Assembly: GCA_910583765.1 (NCBI GenBank)
Contig: CAJTYS010000039.1
Span: 1 to 36,344 of the forward strand
Direction of reading: 5' to 3'
DNA from: an uncultured Eubacteriales bacterium
GTDB lineage: Bacteria > Bacillota > Clostridia > Peptostreptococcales > Anaerovoracaceae
DNA length: 36,344 nucleotides
Numbering within the stretch: position 1 is the first letter of the stretch; every line of letters starts with the position of its first letter. Shown here piece by piece: positions 15,147-23,456 of this stretch. The notes beneath the pieces were generated by a model. The model was not told the origin of the DNA, ran no database searches, and saw nothing but the letters and a program-made list of their open reading frames with translations. The translations under genes and the position numbers were made by a program.

Positions 15147-15725
15147 CTATTTTTTACGAATCCCATTCACGAAAGAATGAACGGAAGCCTTGATATACGC
15201 CTCGTTTTCCAAGGAAGTCAGCTGGTCGTGAAACGAACCCTTTAGAAACACGAATCCAAAATTCAGAGAAAGGAACGTCATGGCCAGGCTTTCCGCGTCA
15301 TCGCTTTCGATCAGTCCTCTGGCACGCATTTCCTGAAAATAGGTTTCCAAGACTTCCTTGAACACGCATGGGATCTCCATTATGCCTTTGGCAGTGTCCG
15401 CGAACAGCTCCGGTGCCCGCAGGCCCATGGACACTTTGACCATCTTCGGGGTGACTTTCTCCATATAACGCCTGGCAAAGGACATCAGATCTTTTTCCAA
15501 GTCATAAACATACGTGAAGTCCTCTTTTTTCAAACCCGGGTTCCACTCCGGCAGCTTCATCGCTGAAAGGACGATTTCTTTCTTTCCTCGGAATCTGCGG
15601 AAAATGGTGGATTCGTTGACTCCTGCCCTGCGAGCAATGTCTTTTGTGGTCGCAGAGGCGTATCCCCGTTCCATGACCAATTCCATAGCCGCCTGGATGA
15701 TTTTGCTCTGTGTTTCGTCAAACAT
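15147..15725 (-). CDS. TetR/AcrR family regulator
   Basis: 192 residues. The N-terminal helix-turn-helix is ATTKDIARRAGVNESTIFRR followed by FRGKKEIV (about 24-50); the rest is an all-helical ligand and dimer domain with a C-terminal HSFVNGIRKK. GAGGAGG precedes the ATG. The gene has its own promoter, with an operator that touches the -10 box, so it should repress itself, and the same operator upstream of DUF1330-MBL makes that operon its likely target. Ligand unknown; a product of the MBL enzyme's substrate class is a reasonable guess. Confidence 0.9.
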   Translation of the reverse strand: MFDETQSKIIQAAMELVMERGYASATTKDIARRAGVNESTIFRRFRGKKEIVLSAMKLPEWNPGLKKEDFTYVYDLEKDLMSFARRYMEKVTPKMVKVSMGLRAPELFADTAKGIMEIPCVFKEVLETYFQEMRARGLIESDDAESLAMTFLSLNFGFVFLKGSFHDQLTSLENEAYIKASVHSFVNGIRKK

Positions 15726-15739
15726 GGGCCCTCCTCACT

Positions 15740-15785
15740 TGCAAGTGTTTGCTTGCATCATATCATAAAAAAACCGCTTGGTCAA
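15740..15785 (-). promoter_or_regulatory. tetR promoter with operator
   Basis: TTGACC (15780-15785), 17-bp spacer, TATGAT (15757-15762). The operator TGCAAG-N6-CTTGCA covers 15740-15757, where transcription would start. The -35 box overlaps the stop of the upstream WG-repeat gene. Confidence 0.75.
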
Positions 15786-17848
15786 ATCATTTTTTCAAGA
15801 GCTTTCAATTGCTTTCCAACAATCGCCCGGCCATTGGAATCTAATGTTTTTTTAATCAGCTGTCCGTCTGCTCCAGGCCATTCCACTTGAAAAAAGGTAG
15901 AGTCGCCTACATCAATGTAATCCACACCTGTGAATTTTGCCTCAAAAAGGACTTTCTTGTGTCGCAAGCTGTAGATTCCATATCGATCCAGGTCTTCTCG
16001 CCCAGAGGGATCGATTTCACCAAAGGTAAAATACCCGTTTTTAGAGCAGAAGATATCGATTTCCTCAAATTCCGCAGGGGTCAGGAAATTTCCTTTTTCA
16101 TCGATTAAAGCCCACGCTCCGTCATGCCATTTCCCATCTTTCCATACGCACGTATCCACCGCATAGGCCGCAAGCCGGTCCATTCTTTTGATGCCACCAT
16201 ACTGGAAAGGGATCACTTCTTGCCCATGGGTATCGATCACGCCCCACAGCATGTCATCTGACCACAAACCATCGATCCTATACGCATTATACCACTTCGG
16301 ATCACGATACCAAGCACCTTTACATACGATGGCCGTTCCATTTTCAAAATCCTCGGCAAAGATATACTGGGGCCTGATTTTTTCCCCAGAACCAATGTGA
16401 TCATACCCCCAGAGCCCTGCGATGTCCCAGTTTTCCTCATAATAAGCTAGATCCATGCGGTCGATGTCAATAAGAGAATATGCCCGCATATTTTCCACTG
16501 CCTTTCTGACTTTACAAGCGTGTTCCACCCCATCATCCTCGAATTCCATGTAGCCAACCAGCACGTTTCTAGCCGCTGAACACTCGATTTGCAGGGCTTC
16601 ACCCTTTTCATCTTCTAACTGCGCATAGAAGAAATCTTCCCAATCCGCGTAAATGCTCAGCGTCCTGGCTTCCCCGGGCTTATCATAAAAGTTCAGTCTG
16701 AACTCGGCGATTTTTCCTTCACTATTATCACAGATTTCCACACTGGTTATGGTACGGCCTACGACATCATGAAACAATTCATTGGCGCAGAAATTTCTCT
16801 GATTGATGCAAGGCTCCGTATCCACGGCCAGCGTGTTCAGCCCTACGCAGGCAAAGCCTTCGCCGACTAATTCCAAGGCTAAAACATCACCATCATCGAA
16901 GACCAGCAAAATCGGCTCGTCCAGCTCAACGTACCGATCCAATGTCACGCCCGCAGGCAGATCTATATCTTGGTCGATTTTCGCAAACTCTTCTTCCGGG
17001 AGTTCCAGATACCTGAGATAAATCAGTTCGTCACGATCGCTTTCGCTCCAGGTATATCCATATCCAACAGCAACAATATACCGGACAGTCCGCCCGACCA
17101 AGTTAAAGGTTTCAATCAAAGGCCGAACCTCTTTGCTGGTTCTGAAAAAGCGCTTGTGCCAAGATTTCCGATAGGTGCCTCTCCGTTTCTTTTCAGTCTG
17201 CGCTTCTTCCTCCTGGCGTTTTTTCCTTGGTAGTCCCCATTCACTCAAGCCTTCATTGCTCAAATCGCTGAGCAAGTCGATACCGGAAATTTCCATAAGC
17301 TTGTTATCGGGGCCAGCATAATTGATCACATAAAAATCACCGCACCCGGAAAAATCCAAATAAGAGCGGTCTTCCAGTCTCAATTTGATGCTGGTGACAT
17401 GATTGTTCTCATTGCTAAAGTCTATGTCATGGTACTGGGGAAATAGCGGGATTCCCATGGCAGTTTCAAATTCCACTGTGGAGATCAGCTTCCCAATACA
17501 TCCGCAAAACATTGTGCTCAGCTTGTAAATATGCCCTGTATACACAGGCAGATCGGAAGTCCGCAGTGAATTGAACCCCAGCACGATCGCACCTTCACCG
17601 ACTATTTCGATTTCCAGCAAGTCACCGTCCTCAAAAATAATAGCAATCTCTCCATCCGTGCTGATGCCGCACTGATAGCTGCTTCCAAAGGGATCCTCCA
17701 CTTCGTCCAAATTCCTAATCATGTAATCCAAACATGTAGGGCGGATATCCGCAATCCGTCTCTGCTCTATTTTGTATGTTGAAAAAAACCAATGAACATC
17801 CTGACAGGATATCATCACATATTTGTTTGTGTCTAATTGGTATCTCAT
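15782..17848 (-). CDS. WG-repeat protein with a duplicated N-terminal domain
   Basis: 688 residues, no signal peptide. Two related blocks are visible. Block 1 spans about 1-210 with IFEDGDLLEIEIVGEGA at about 71. Block 2 spans about 240-440 with LVFDDGDVLALELVGEGF at about 315, and both are followed by a VGRTITSVEI or IGKLISTVEF strand. A Lys/Arg-rich linker (about 212-235) joins them. The C-terminal 200 residues hold WG (beta-hairpin) repeats: AGLWGYDHIG, DMLWGVIDTHGQEVIPFQYG, GAWALIDEKGNFL, and DRYGIYSLRHKKVLF. WG repeats are protein-interaction modules in Bacteroidota and Clostridia. The duplicated block is not a family I know. A single-gene unit, ATG supported by a weak GAGG. Confidence 0.8.
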   Translation of the reverse strand: MRYQLDTNKYVMISCQDVHWFFSTYKIEQRRIADIRPTCLDYMIRNLDEVEDPFGSSYQCGISTDGEIAIIFEDGDLLEIEIVGEGAIVLGFNSLRTSDLPVYTGHIYKLSTMFCGCIGKLISTVEFETAMGIPLFPQYHDIDFSNENNHVTSIKLRLEDRSYLDFSGCGDFYVINYAGPDNKLMEISGIDLLSDLSNEGLSEWGLPRKKRQEEEAQTEKKRRGTYRKSWHKRFFRTSKEVRPLIETFNLVGRTVRYIVAVGYGYTWSESDRDELIYLRYLELPEEEFAKIDQDIDLPAGVTLDRYVELDEPILLVFDDGDVLALELVGEGFACVGLNTLAVDTEPCINQRNFCANELFHDVVGRTITSVEICDNSEGKIAEFRLNFYDKPGEARTLSIYADWEDFFYAQLEDEKGEALQIECSAARNVLVGYMEFEDDGVEHACKVRKAVENMRAYSLIDIDRMDLAYYEENWDIAGLWGYDHIGSGEKIRPQYIFAEDFENGTAIVCKGAWYRDPKWYNAYRIDGLWSDDMLWGVIDTHGQEVIPFQYGGIKRMDRLAAYAVDTCVWKDGKWHDGAWALIDEKGNFLTPAEFEEIDIFCSKNGYFTFGEIDPSGREDLDRYGIYSLRHKKVLFEAKFTGVDYIDVGDSTFFQVEWPGADGQLIKKTLDSNGRAIVGKQLKALEKMI

Positions 17849-17875
17849 GTTGAACCTCGTTTCTTATGCTACAAC

Positions 17876-17938
17876 AAAAACCCCGAATTTAGGCTAAAAT
17901 ACGATACAATCTTATTTTAGCCTAAATTCGGGGTTTTT
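17876..17938. terminator. Strong bidirectional terminator
   Basis: Perfect 26-bp inverted repeat (17876-17901 with 17913-17938), 11-base loop, with five A at one end and five T at the other. It ends the NhaC-MerR operon and insulates the WG-repeat gene. Confidence 0.9.
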
Positions 17939-18021
17939 CAACTACTTTTCTCCTGCGTTATCAGTTCTGCCCTGACTGGCTCCGTCTTTTTTCATAAAGA
18001 AGCCAGCGGAGCAAGCCCTGC

Positions 18022-18831
18022 TCAATCCTTCACCTTCACCTGGAGCAGTGTGACATACTCGTCCTCCTGATCCGTGTCATGATTGTCAATAGCGTAGATT
18101 TCCATGGGATCCCCGTCAGCTGACACCTGCCCTTGCTGCAGTTTCTGGAAGATCTGTTCCCAGGCTGCTGGCAAGTTCCGGTAGCTGCCTCGCACTGTGG
18201 CGCACAAATACTTACCAGCGGGGATCACTTCATCGTATTCGTCTTCCTCTTCCACAAAGCTGAACACAGAGCAAAAATTGCCATACCCGCCTTTTTCAAT
18301 GTAATCAAACTGGATTCGTGCGCCGATGTCGCCATTACCAATGAGATACAACCTATTTTCATGCTCTGCCTGGAGCTTTTTAATCACGAAATCCAGCTCT
18401 TTGTCACGAATGGACCGGTCACTCAGATGGACCACATAACGCTCTGGCAGCTGGAGGATCACCGGCTCTTCTGTAGTTTCCGGTATCTTCATCAAATCAC
18501 TAATCTTGTCGATCCGCTGGGACAGTTTGCGTTTCAACTGTTTCAATTCCTGAATCCGCTCTTCCACCGTGTCGATCTCCTGCTGGAACAGGCGCAAAGT
18601 TTTTTCCAGGTCATAATCTGTTAAATGATCCTTGATTTCTTCCAAGGAAAACCCGATGGTCCGCAGCTCCCGCAAAATATTCAGTTTGTGGATGTTGTGG
18701 ATGCTGTACATCCGATATCCGTTGCTGTCCCTGTGCGGCTTTAAGATCCCCAGCCGTTCGTAATACCGCAGAGAATCTGTGCCGATCCCATACAGTTTAG
18801 AAATTTCTCCGATCTTGTAATACTCTTTCAT
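18022..18831 (-). CDS. MerR family regulator with GyrI-like effector domain
   Basis: 269 residues. The MerR DNA-binding domain occupies 1-70 (YKIGEISKLYGIGTDSLRYYERLGIL, YRMYSIHNIHKLNILRELR), a dimer coiled coil follows (about 75-115), then a BmrR/GyrI-type ligand domain ending in YVTLLQVKVKD. The ATG overlaps the antiporter stop by 4 bp, so regulator and antiporter are made together. MerR activators work on promoters whose -35 and -10 boxes are 19 bp apart, and the promoter of this operon (20279-20309) has exactly that spacing. Autoregulation in response to a small molecule is therefore likely. Confidence 0.9.
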   Translation of the reverse strand: MKEYYKIGEISKLYGIGTDSLRYYERLGILKPHRDSNGYRMYSIHNIHKLNILRELRTIGFSLEEIKDHLTDYDLEKTLRLFQQEIDTVEERIQELKQLKRKLSQRIDKISDLMKIPETTEEPVILQLPERYVVHLSDRSIRDKELDFVIKKLQAEHENRLYLIGNGDIGARIQFDYIEKGGYGNFCSVFSFVEEEDEYDEVIPAGKYLCATVRGSYRNLPAAWEQIFQKLQQGQVSADGDPMEIYAIDNHDTDQEDEYVTLLQVKVKD

Positions 18832-20228
18832 CCTCGCTCCCCGCTGGCCTGCCGTTTCAACACGGCCATTTTGGTTTTTTTACGTCCGCTCCAGATCATG
18901 AAGACCGGCAGCAGCAGGCAGAAAAACGCATAAGGCGCGAACTCCGCAGGTGACACGCCCAGCATCTTTGTGATATAAATCCCGCAGGTGTTCCACGGGA
19001 TCAGCAGGGAGGTGACCGCACCGCTGCCCAAAAGGGCCGCTCCCAGATCAGAACGCTCCATGTCATGGGCTTCCCAAGCCTTTCCGTACATTTGCGCTGG
19101 CAGGGAAATCGCCAGATACTGGTTAGGCAAGATCACGTTCAGGCCAATGCTGCTGAAAATCGTCACTGCGTTCAGGCTGCTGAATCGTTTTAACCGTGCT
19201 GCCAGCGGTGATATGGCCGCATTGATCAGCCCGGTGTGCTCCATGATGCCGCCAAAGCACATGGCCAAAATAATGATGGAAATGGTGTTTAGCATTTCTG
19301 CCATGCCCCCTGCTGACAAAAGCTGATCCAGGGTTTCCATGCCGCTGTCACTGTGGAATCCATGATAACAGATATCCAGCAGCGCGTCCAGACTCACATG
19401 CTGCTGAAAGATCGCCAGGACCATGCTGGACAGGATCCCTGCCAGCACCGCCGGAATAGCCGGCGCTTTTAAGGCCATGCAGGTCCCCACCACTGCCAGA
19501 GGAATCAGCGCCAGTGGCGAAATGGCAAAAGAGGACCGAAGCCCACCCAGTAGGGAGTCGATCTCCCCTTCCATGGCCATGCCGCCAGGATTCGCGTATT
19601 TTACTCCCACAAGCACATATAGAATTAGCGCGATAGCCAGAGCCGCCATTGCAGGACGCACCAGCTTTTTGCTGATGCGGAACACGGGCTCCCCTGTAAT
19701 GGCTGACATCAAATTAGAAGCATCTGTAAGAGGTGAAATGATTTCGCCAAGATACGCGCCTGACACGATGCAGCCCGCTGTCACAGGCGCGGGGATCTGA
19801 AGCGCCGTGCCGATCCCCATAAAGGCGATGCCCATGGTGCCGATGGTCCCCCAGGAACCGATGACGCAGGCCACCAGCAGGCACAGCAGCAAGGTCACTG
19901 GCACAAAGATCTTGGCGGAACAGAACGTCAAACCATAATAGATCATGGTCGGCACAGTGCCGCAGGCGATCCAGGTCCCGACCAAAACACCGATGAGCAT
20001 CAAAATCAGCAGCGCCTCCATGCTCCTGCTGACGCCTTTTGTCATGCTGCCCATCAATTCTTCCCAGCTGAATCCGGCCTGAACCGCGATCAAGCCCACT
20101 GCAGCGCATCCAAAAATCAATGGAATTTGCAGAGCGGCGCCAAAGAGAGCGATGGATGAAAACATGATCAAAACCATCAGCCCCAAGGCCGCCGCTCCGT
20201 GATAGAATGTCACATTCTTTTGTTTCAT
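18828..20228 (-). CDS. nhaC: NhaC-family Na+/H+ antiporter
   Basis: 466 residues, about 11-12 membrane segments. Characteristic stretches are GSWGTIGTMGIAF, GAYLGEIISPLTDASNL and LLIPWNTCGIY, the last two holding the polar and acidic residues of the ion path. NhaC proteins exchange Na+ (or organic acids, as in malate/lactate antiporters) for H+ across the cytoplasmic membrane. The co-encoded MerR regulator with a hydrophobic-ligand domain suggests a substrate other than simple Na+. AGGGAGGACAG precedes the ATG. It is followed without a gap by merR. Confidence 0.88.
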   Translation of the reverse strand: MKQKNVTFYHGAAALGLMVLIMFSSIALFGAALQIPLIFGCAAVGLIAVQAGFSWEELMGSMTKGVSRSMEALLILMLIGVLVGTWIACGTVPTMIYYGLTFCSAKIFVPVTLLLCLLVACVIGSWGTIGTMGIAFMGIGTALQIPAPVTAGCIVSGAYLGEIISPLTDASNLMSAITGEPVFRISKKLVRPAMAALAIALILYVLVGVKYANPGGMAMEGEIDSLLGGLRSSFAISPLALIPLAVVGTCMALKAPAIPAVLAGILSSMVLAIFQQHVSLDALLDICYHGFHSDSGMETLDQLLSAGGMAEMLNTISIIILAMCFGGIMEHTGLINAAISPLAARLKRFSSLNAVTIFSSIGLNVILPNQYLAISLPAQMYGKAWEAHDMERSDLGAALLGSGAVTSLLIPWNTCGIYITKMLGVSPAEFAPYAFFCLLLPVFMIWSGRKKTKMAVLKRQASGERG

Positions 20229-20278
20229 TTTCTGTCCTCCCTTTCCATGTACGTTACGTTTAATTCCCTTATGCTATC

Positions 20279-20309
20279 AGCATAAACCTTGGTATCGTAC
20301 TAATGTCAA
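20279..20309 (-). promoter_or_regulatory. MerR-type promoter of the antiporter-regulator operon
   Basis: TTGACA (20304-20309) and TATGCT (20279-20284) on the minus strand, 19-bp spacer, about 50 bp before the NhaC ATG. The over-long spacer is the hallmark of MerR-activated promoters. The spacer contains ACCAAGGT; a clear long dyad is not visible by eye. Confidence 0.6.
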
Positions 20310-20340
20310 GAGGTTTTTTGAAAATTTTTATAGAGATTTT

Positions 20341-21642
20341 TTACTTCTTTGCGCTTCCCAGCTTCATCTTCATCAAGAAATAGTACACGAGAATCGTAAT
20401 CACTAGGGTTTGCAGCATCGGAATGCCAATCACGTGCACATATGCGGTCATGATTCCAACAAAGCCGCCGATTGCCAGTGCGATGGTGGCGATCCAGTTC
20501 CAATTTCCAGCTTCATATTCATAGCCATTGCGTCTCAGGAAGAAGTCGCCCACAATCACGCCAGCCATGGCCGGAAACACCAGTCCAGTGATGGTGTACA
20601 GGTCCACCAGATGATCCAAAACACCAAGCAGAGACAGGATAATCGCAAACACAGACGCCAGCAGGGTCACGATCTTTCTTCCTTTATCAGAGTTCACGTT
20701 AAAGGTGTTGCACAGGCTCAGCCCCGCGGAATAATTGTTGGCCAGCTGGCTTGTCCATGTGGCCAGCCACAATACAAGGAAGCCCCATACAGGGAAGCCT
20801 AAGTTCGTCATGACAGCTACGATGTCAGAATTACCGTTGCCCACTGCCATCAGGGAACCGACCATCACCAGGGGGAATCCCACTGCGATGATCCCCAGAG
20901 GGATCTTTGCGTTATCCTTGACCGTAGGCCGCGCGAATCTGGTATAATCCATTACCACCACTGCCTGGGCGCTATTGAGGGAAACGATCAAATTGATGCC
21001 TGCCAGAAGGGAAATGCTGCCTGCTGCCTGGGGCTGGAACTTTATGATCTCTGAAATGCCGCCAGCATGATTCAACGCAAGATAAATTCCTACGATACAA
21101 ATCAGGATTCCAGCAGGAACACAGACATAATCTGTCCATTTCATGGAAGACATCCCCAAAATAGAAGGAATCGCGAAAATCAGCCCTGCGATAATAACGA
21201 TCAGCGCCCATATTCCTTTCTGCGCAGTATAATCAACTCCGAACATAGCACAGATAGCGTTTCCCGCTACCGCCGTCTGCATGCCCCAGTGTCCCAGCAC
21301 GACCACTGCTATGGCAAGCGCGATCAGGGTTCTGGCTTGGGTCTCGCCAAAGCTGAGTCTCGCTGATACGGAAGAGGCTTGTCCTGTCTTGGCGCCGATA
21401 TATCCACTCAATGCGTTGACAGGCCAGGTCACTACGCACATGCCCACCAATGTGATCAGAAGGATCGTGGGGATGCTGAAACTAGTCACCAGGGTGGAAC
21501 CGATCATCATGACCGGTACGCAGAATTCCAGCCCAGCGAAAATAATCGCCGGAGTCGTCCAGTGCTGCCGCTGATTGAGGTCAATGGATTTTAGTGGTTC
21601 ATCCACCGTCTTTGTCTTTACCTTTGTCTGTTTGTTCTCCAT
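20341..21642 (-). CDS. NCS1-family permease (cytosine/hydantoin/allantoin type)
   Basis: 433 residues from the ATG at 21642, with GAAAGGTG eight bases upstream; an ATG at 21660 lies in that ribosome site and is rejected. Twelve hydrophobic segments. The N-terminus NQRQHWTTPAIIFAGLEF and the VVVMDYTRFARP and WTSQLANNYSAGLSL stretches match CodB/Mhp1-type NCS1 carriers, which bring in nucleobases, hydantoins or allantoin with H+ or Na+. It is the last gene of the HyuAB unit, 84 bp after hyuB, so the likely cargo is the ring compound opened by HyuAB. Confidence 0.88.
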   Translation of the reverse strand: MENKQTKVKTKTVDEPLKSIDLNQRQHWTTPAIIFAGLEFCVPVMMIGSTLVTSFSIPTILLITLVGMCVVTWPVNALSGYIGAKTGQASSVSARLSFGETQARTLIALAIAVVVLGHWGMQTAVAGNAICAMFGVDYTAQKGIWALIVIIAGLIFAIPSILGMSSMKWTDYVCVPAGILICIVGIYLALNHAGGISEIIKFQPQAAGSISLLAGINLIVSLNSAQAVVVMDYTRFARPTVKDNAKIPLGIIAVGFPLVMVGSLMAVGNGNSDIVAVMTNLGFPVWGFLVLWLATWTSQLANNYSAGLSLCNTFNVNSDKGRKIVTLLASVFAIILSLLGVLDHLVDLYTITGLVFPAMAGVIVGDFFLRRNGYEYEAGNWNWIATIALAIGGFVGIMTAYVHVIGIPMLQTLVITILVYYFLMKMKLGSAKK

Positions 21643-21667
21643 TTTCTTTACACCTTTCATGTTCTAA

Positions 21668-21687
21668 GGCCGGGTCGAACCCCGGCC
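21668..21687. promoter_or_regulatory. Intercistronic GC hairpin between hyuB and the permease gene
   Basis: GGCCGGG and CCCGGCC arms around a 5-6 base loop, 26 bp before the permease ATG, with no T-run. It may be an attenuator or an RNA-processing or stability element. Confidence 0.5.
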
Positions 21688-21725
21688 TCTTCATTCAATT
21701 TTGCTACCGATACATACTTGTTCTA

Positions 21726-23456
21726 TCACTTGCGTGCGTCTGTGACGCCCTGGAGATTGCCATTTTCATCTACCAGCACGCCATAGACATCTTTTGCGAT
21801 CTGTGCTGTGATATATTCGTTCTTCACATCCATGGCCACTTGCTCCGCCGGGCGTTTGAGCGGGTCGCCATAGCCGCCGCCTACGCTAGTGACCACAGCC
21901 AGAACATCGCCTTTGTTCATCAGGATCCTCGCGCCTTTTCCCTGAGGAGGTTCTTCTGTTCCATCTGCTCTGATGACCTGGAACCAGCAGTTGGATCCAT
22001 CCTGTCCGCCATCATACCCCCAAGGCTTGAATTTAAAGTGACCATAGGAACCTGTGAAGGACATGTTGTCTGTCATCATGCGGTATCTTCTCTTCAGCCC
22101 CGCGCCGCCTCTCCACTGGCCGGCTCCTGCGTCCACGCCTGTGTTGAGTTCATAGTTTTCTACGAAGAAACCATACCTTGATTCCAGAACTTCTACGGGA
22201 ATGTTATAAGTCTCGCCATTTCCGTATGAGAATTGAGCGGCCTGCCCGTCCATGCCCAGGCCCGCGCCGTGTCCACCCAGGGTCGGCGCCACATCGATAT
22301 AGGCGCTGCCTGTTTCCGGATGCGTGCCAGCAAGAATGAATGAGCCTACCGTGCCGTAATTGCAGGCCACAAATTTGTCCGGCATCACAGGAATCAGCGC
22401 TTTACAGATCGCATTCAATGCCGGCAGCATGGTTTTCCAGCAGGTGCCCACGGTAGCAGGCCTTCTGGCATTGACGATACTGCCCTCTTCTGCGATGATT
22501 TCCATGGTTTCAAAGACACCATCGTTGATTTCATCGCCCAGATCCGTGGCCACTAACATGCCGACTCTGCACAGGGATTCCAAAACAGAGTATGGCAGAT
22601 TGATGGGGCCGGGCACTTGCGGGTCTGTTCCTGTAAAATCAACGATGAACTTGCCGTCTCGAATGGTTATTTTCACCTGCACATGAATTGGGCCTGTTTC
22701 CAGACCGTCATCATCGATCCATGTGTCCGCCTCATATTCGCCTTGCGGCAGCTGCAGCAGTTTTTCACGTGCGTTTTCCGCGCTGTTGCTGATTACCTTA
22801 TGAATGGCTTCCAAGAAAGTCTCTCTGCCAAACTTCTTGCAGATTTCCATGATCCGTTTTTCGGCGGTCTTCAGGCCTGCGATCTGGCACCACATATCTG
22901 CCAGGGATTCATTTGGGAAACGGACATTGAAACGGATGATATCAATGATATTCTGGTCCATTTCTCCCTCGTGCGCCAACTTGAGACAAGGAAACAGGAT
23001 CCCTTCCTGATAGATCTCGTCAGCGTCTACTGACCAGGAACCTGTGCTCTTTCCGCCCACTTCCGTCCAATGCGCTTTGGCCACGCTGAAGGCCACGATT
23101 GCACCATCAGCGAAAATCGGCATGGCCACCGTCACGTCAGAAAGATGGGAGCCGCCGCCCACATAAGGGTCATTGGAAATGAAAATATCCCCCTGCCTGA
23201 TGCTTTCCGGCGTACTGTACTTTTTCAGAATTTCTTTTACCATGGAACTCAGCATGCCGATAAATCCCGTGATTCCATTGCCCTGGGTCAGCAGGTTTCC
23301 CTTTGCGTCTGTGATTCCGGAAGCAAAGTCAAGGGTTTCATAAATTACCGGACTTTTGGCAGAACGGGCAATTGAAATGAACATTTCCTCTCCCGCTGCC
23401 TGCAGCGAGTCTTTAATGATATCTAATGTGATTTGGTCTATTTTTTTAACGGTCAT
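21726..23456 (-). CDS. hyuB: Hydantoinase B/oxoprolinase subunit
   Basis: 576 residues from the ATG at 23456 (GGGGTG just upstream); a GTG two codons earlier is possible. The sequence has the HyuB hallmarks: SDVTVAMPIF region, FISNDPYVGGGSHLSDV, VDFTGTDPQVPGPINLP, GGHGAGLGMDGQ and a C-terminal GGGYGDPLKRP. With HyuA it forms the ATP-dependent ring-opening amidohydrolase family (N-methylhydantoinase, 5-oxoprolinase, hydantoin or caprolactam hydrolases). It overlaps hyuA by 11 bp, in keeping with 1:1 subunit synthesis. The full length and intact motifs suggest activity; the ring substrate is not determined by sequence. Confidence 0.92.
   Translation of the reverse strand: MTVKKIDQITLDIIKDSLQAAGEEMFISIARSAKSPVIYETLDFASGITDAKGNLLTQGNGITGFIGMLSSMVKEILKKYSTPESIRQGDIFISNDPYVGGGSHLSDVTVAMPIFADGAIVAFSVAKAHWTEVGGKSTGSWSVDADEIYQEGILFPCLKLAHEGEMDQNIIDIIRFNVRFPNESLADMWCQIAGLKTAEKRIMEICKKFGRETFLEAIHKVISNSAENAREKLLQLPQGEYEADTWIDDDGLETGPIHVQVKITIRDGKFIVDFTGTDPQVPGPINLPYSVLESLCRVGMLVATDLGDEINDGVFETMEIIAEEGSIVNARRPATVGTCWKTMLPALNAICKALIPVMPDKFVACNYGTVGSFILAGTHPETGSAYIDVAPTLGGHGAGLGMDGQAAQFSYGNGETYNIPVEVLESRYGFFVENYELNTGVDAGAGQWRGGAGLKRRYRMMTDNMSFTGSYGHFKFKPWGYDGGQDGSNCWFQVIRADGTEEPPQGKGARILMNKGDVLAVVTSVGGGYGDPLKRPAEQVAMDVKNEYITAQIAKDVYGVLVDENGNLQGVTDARK

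Noticed and set aside
21594..22181. 195-codon plus-strand frame opposite hyuB and the permease start
   Set aside because: Low-complexity, Cys/Phe-rich shadow of strongly supported minus-strand genes.
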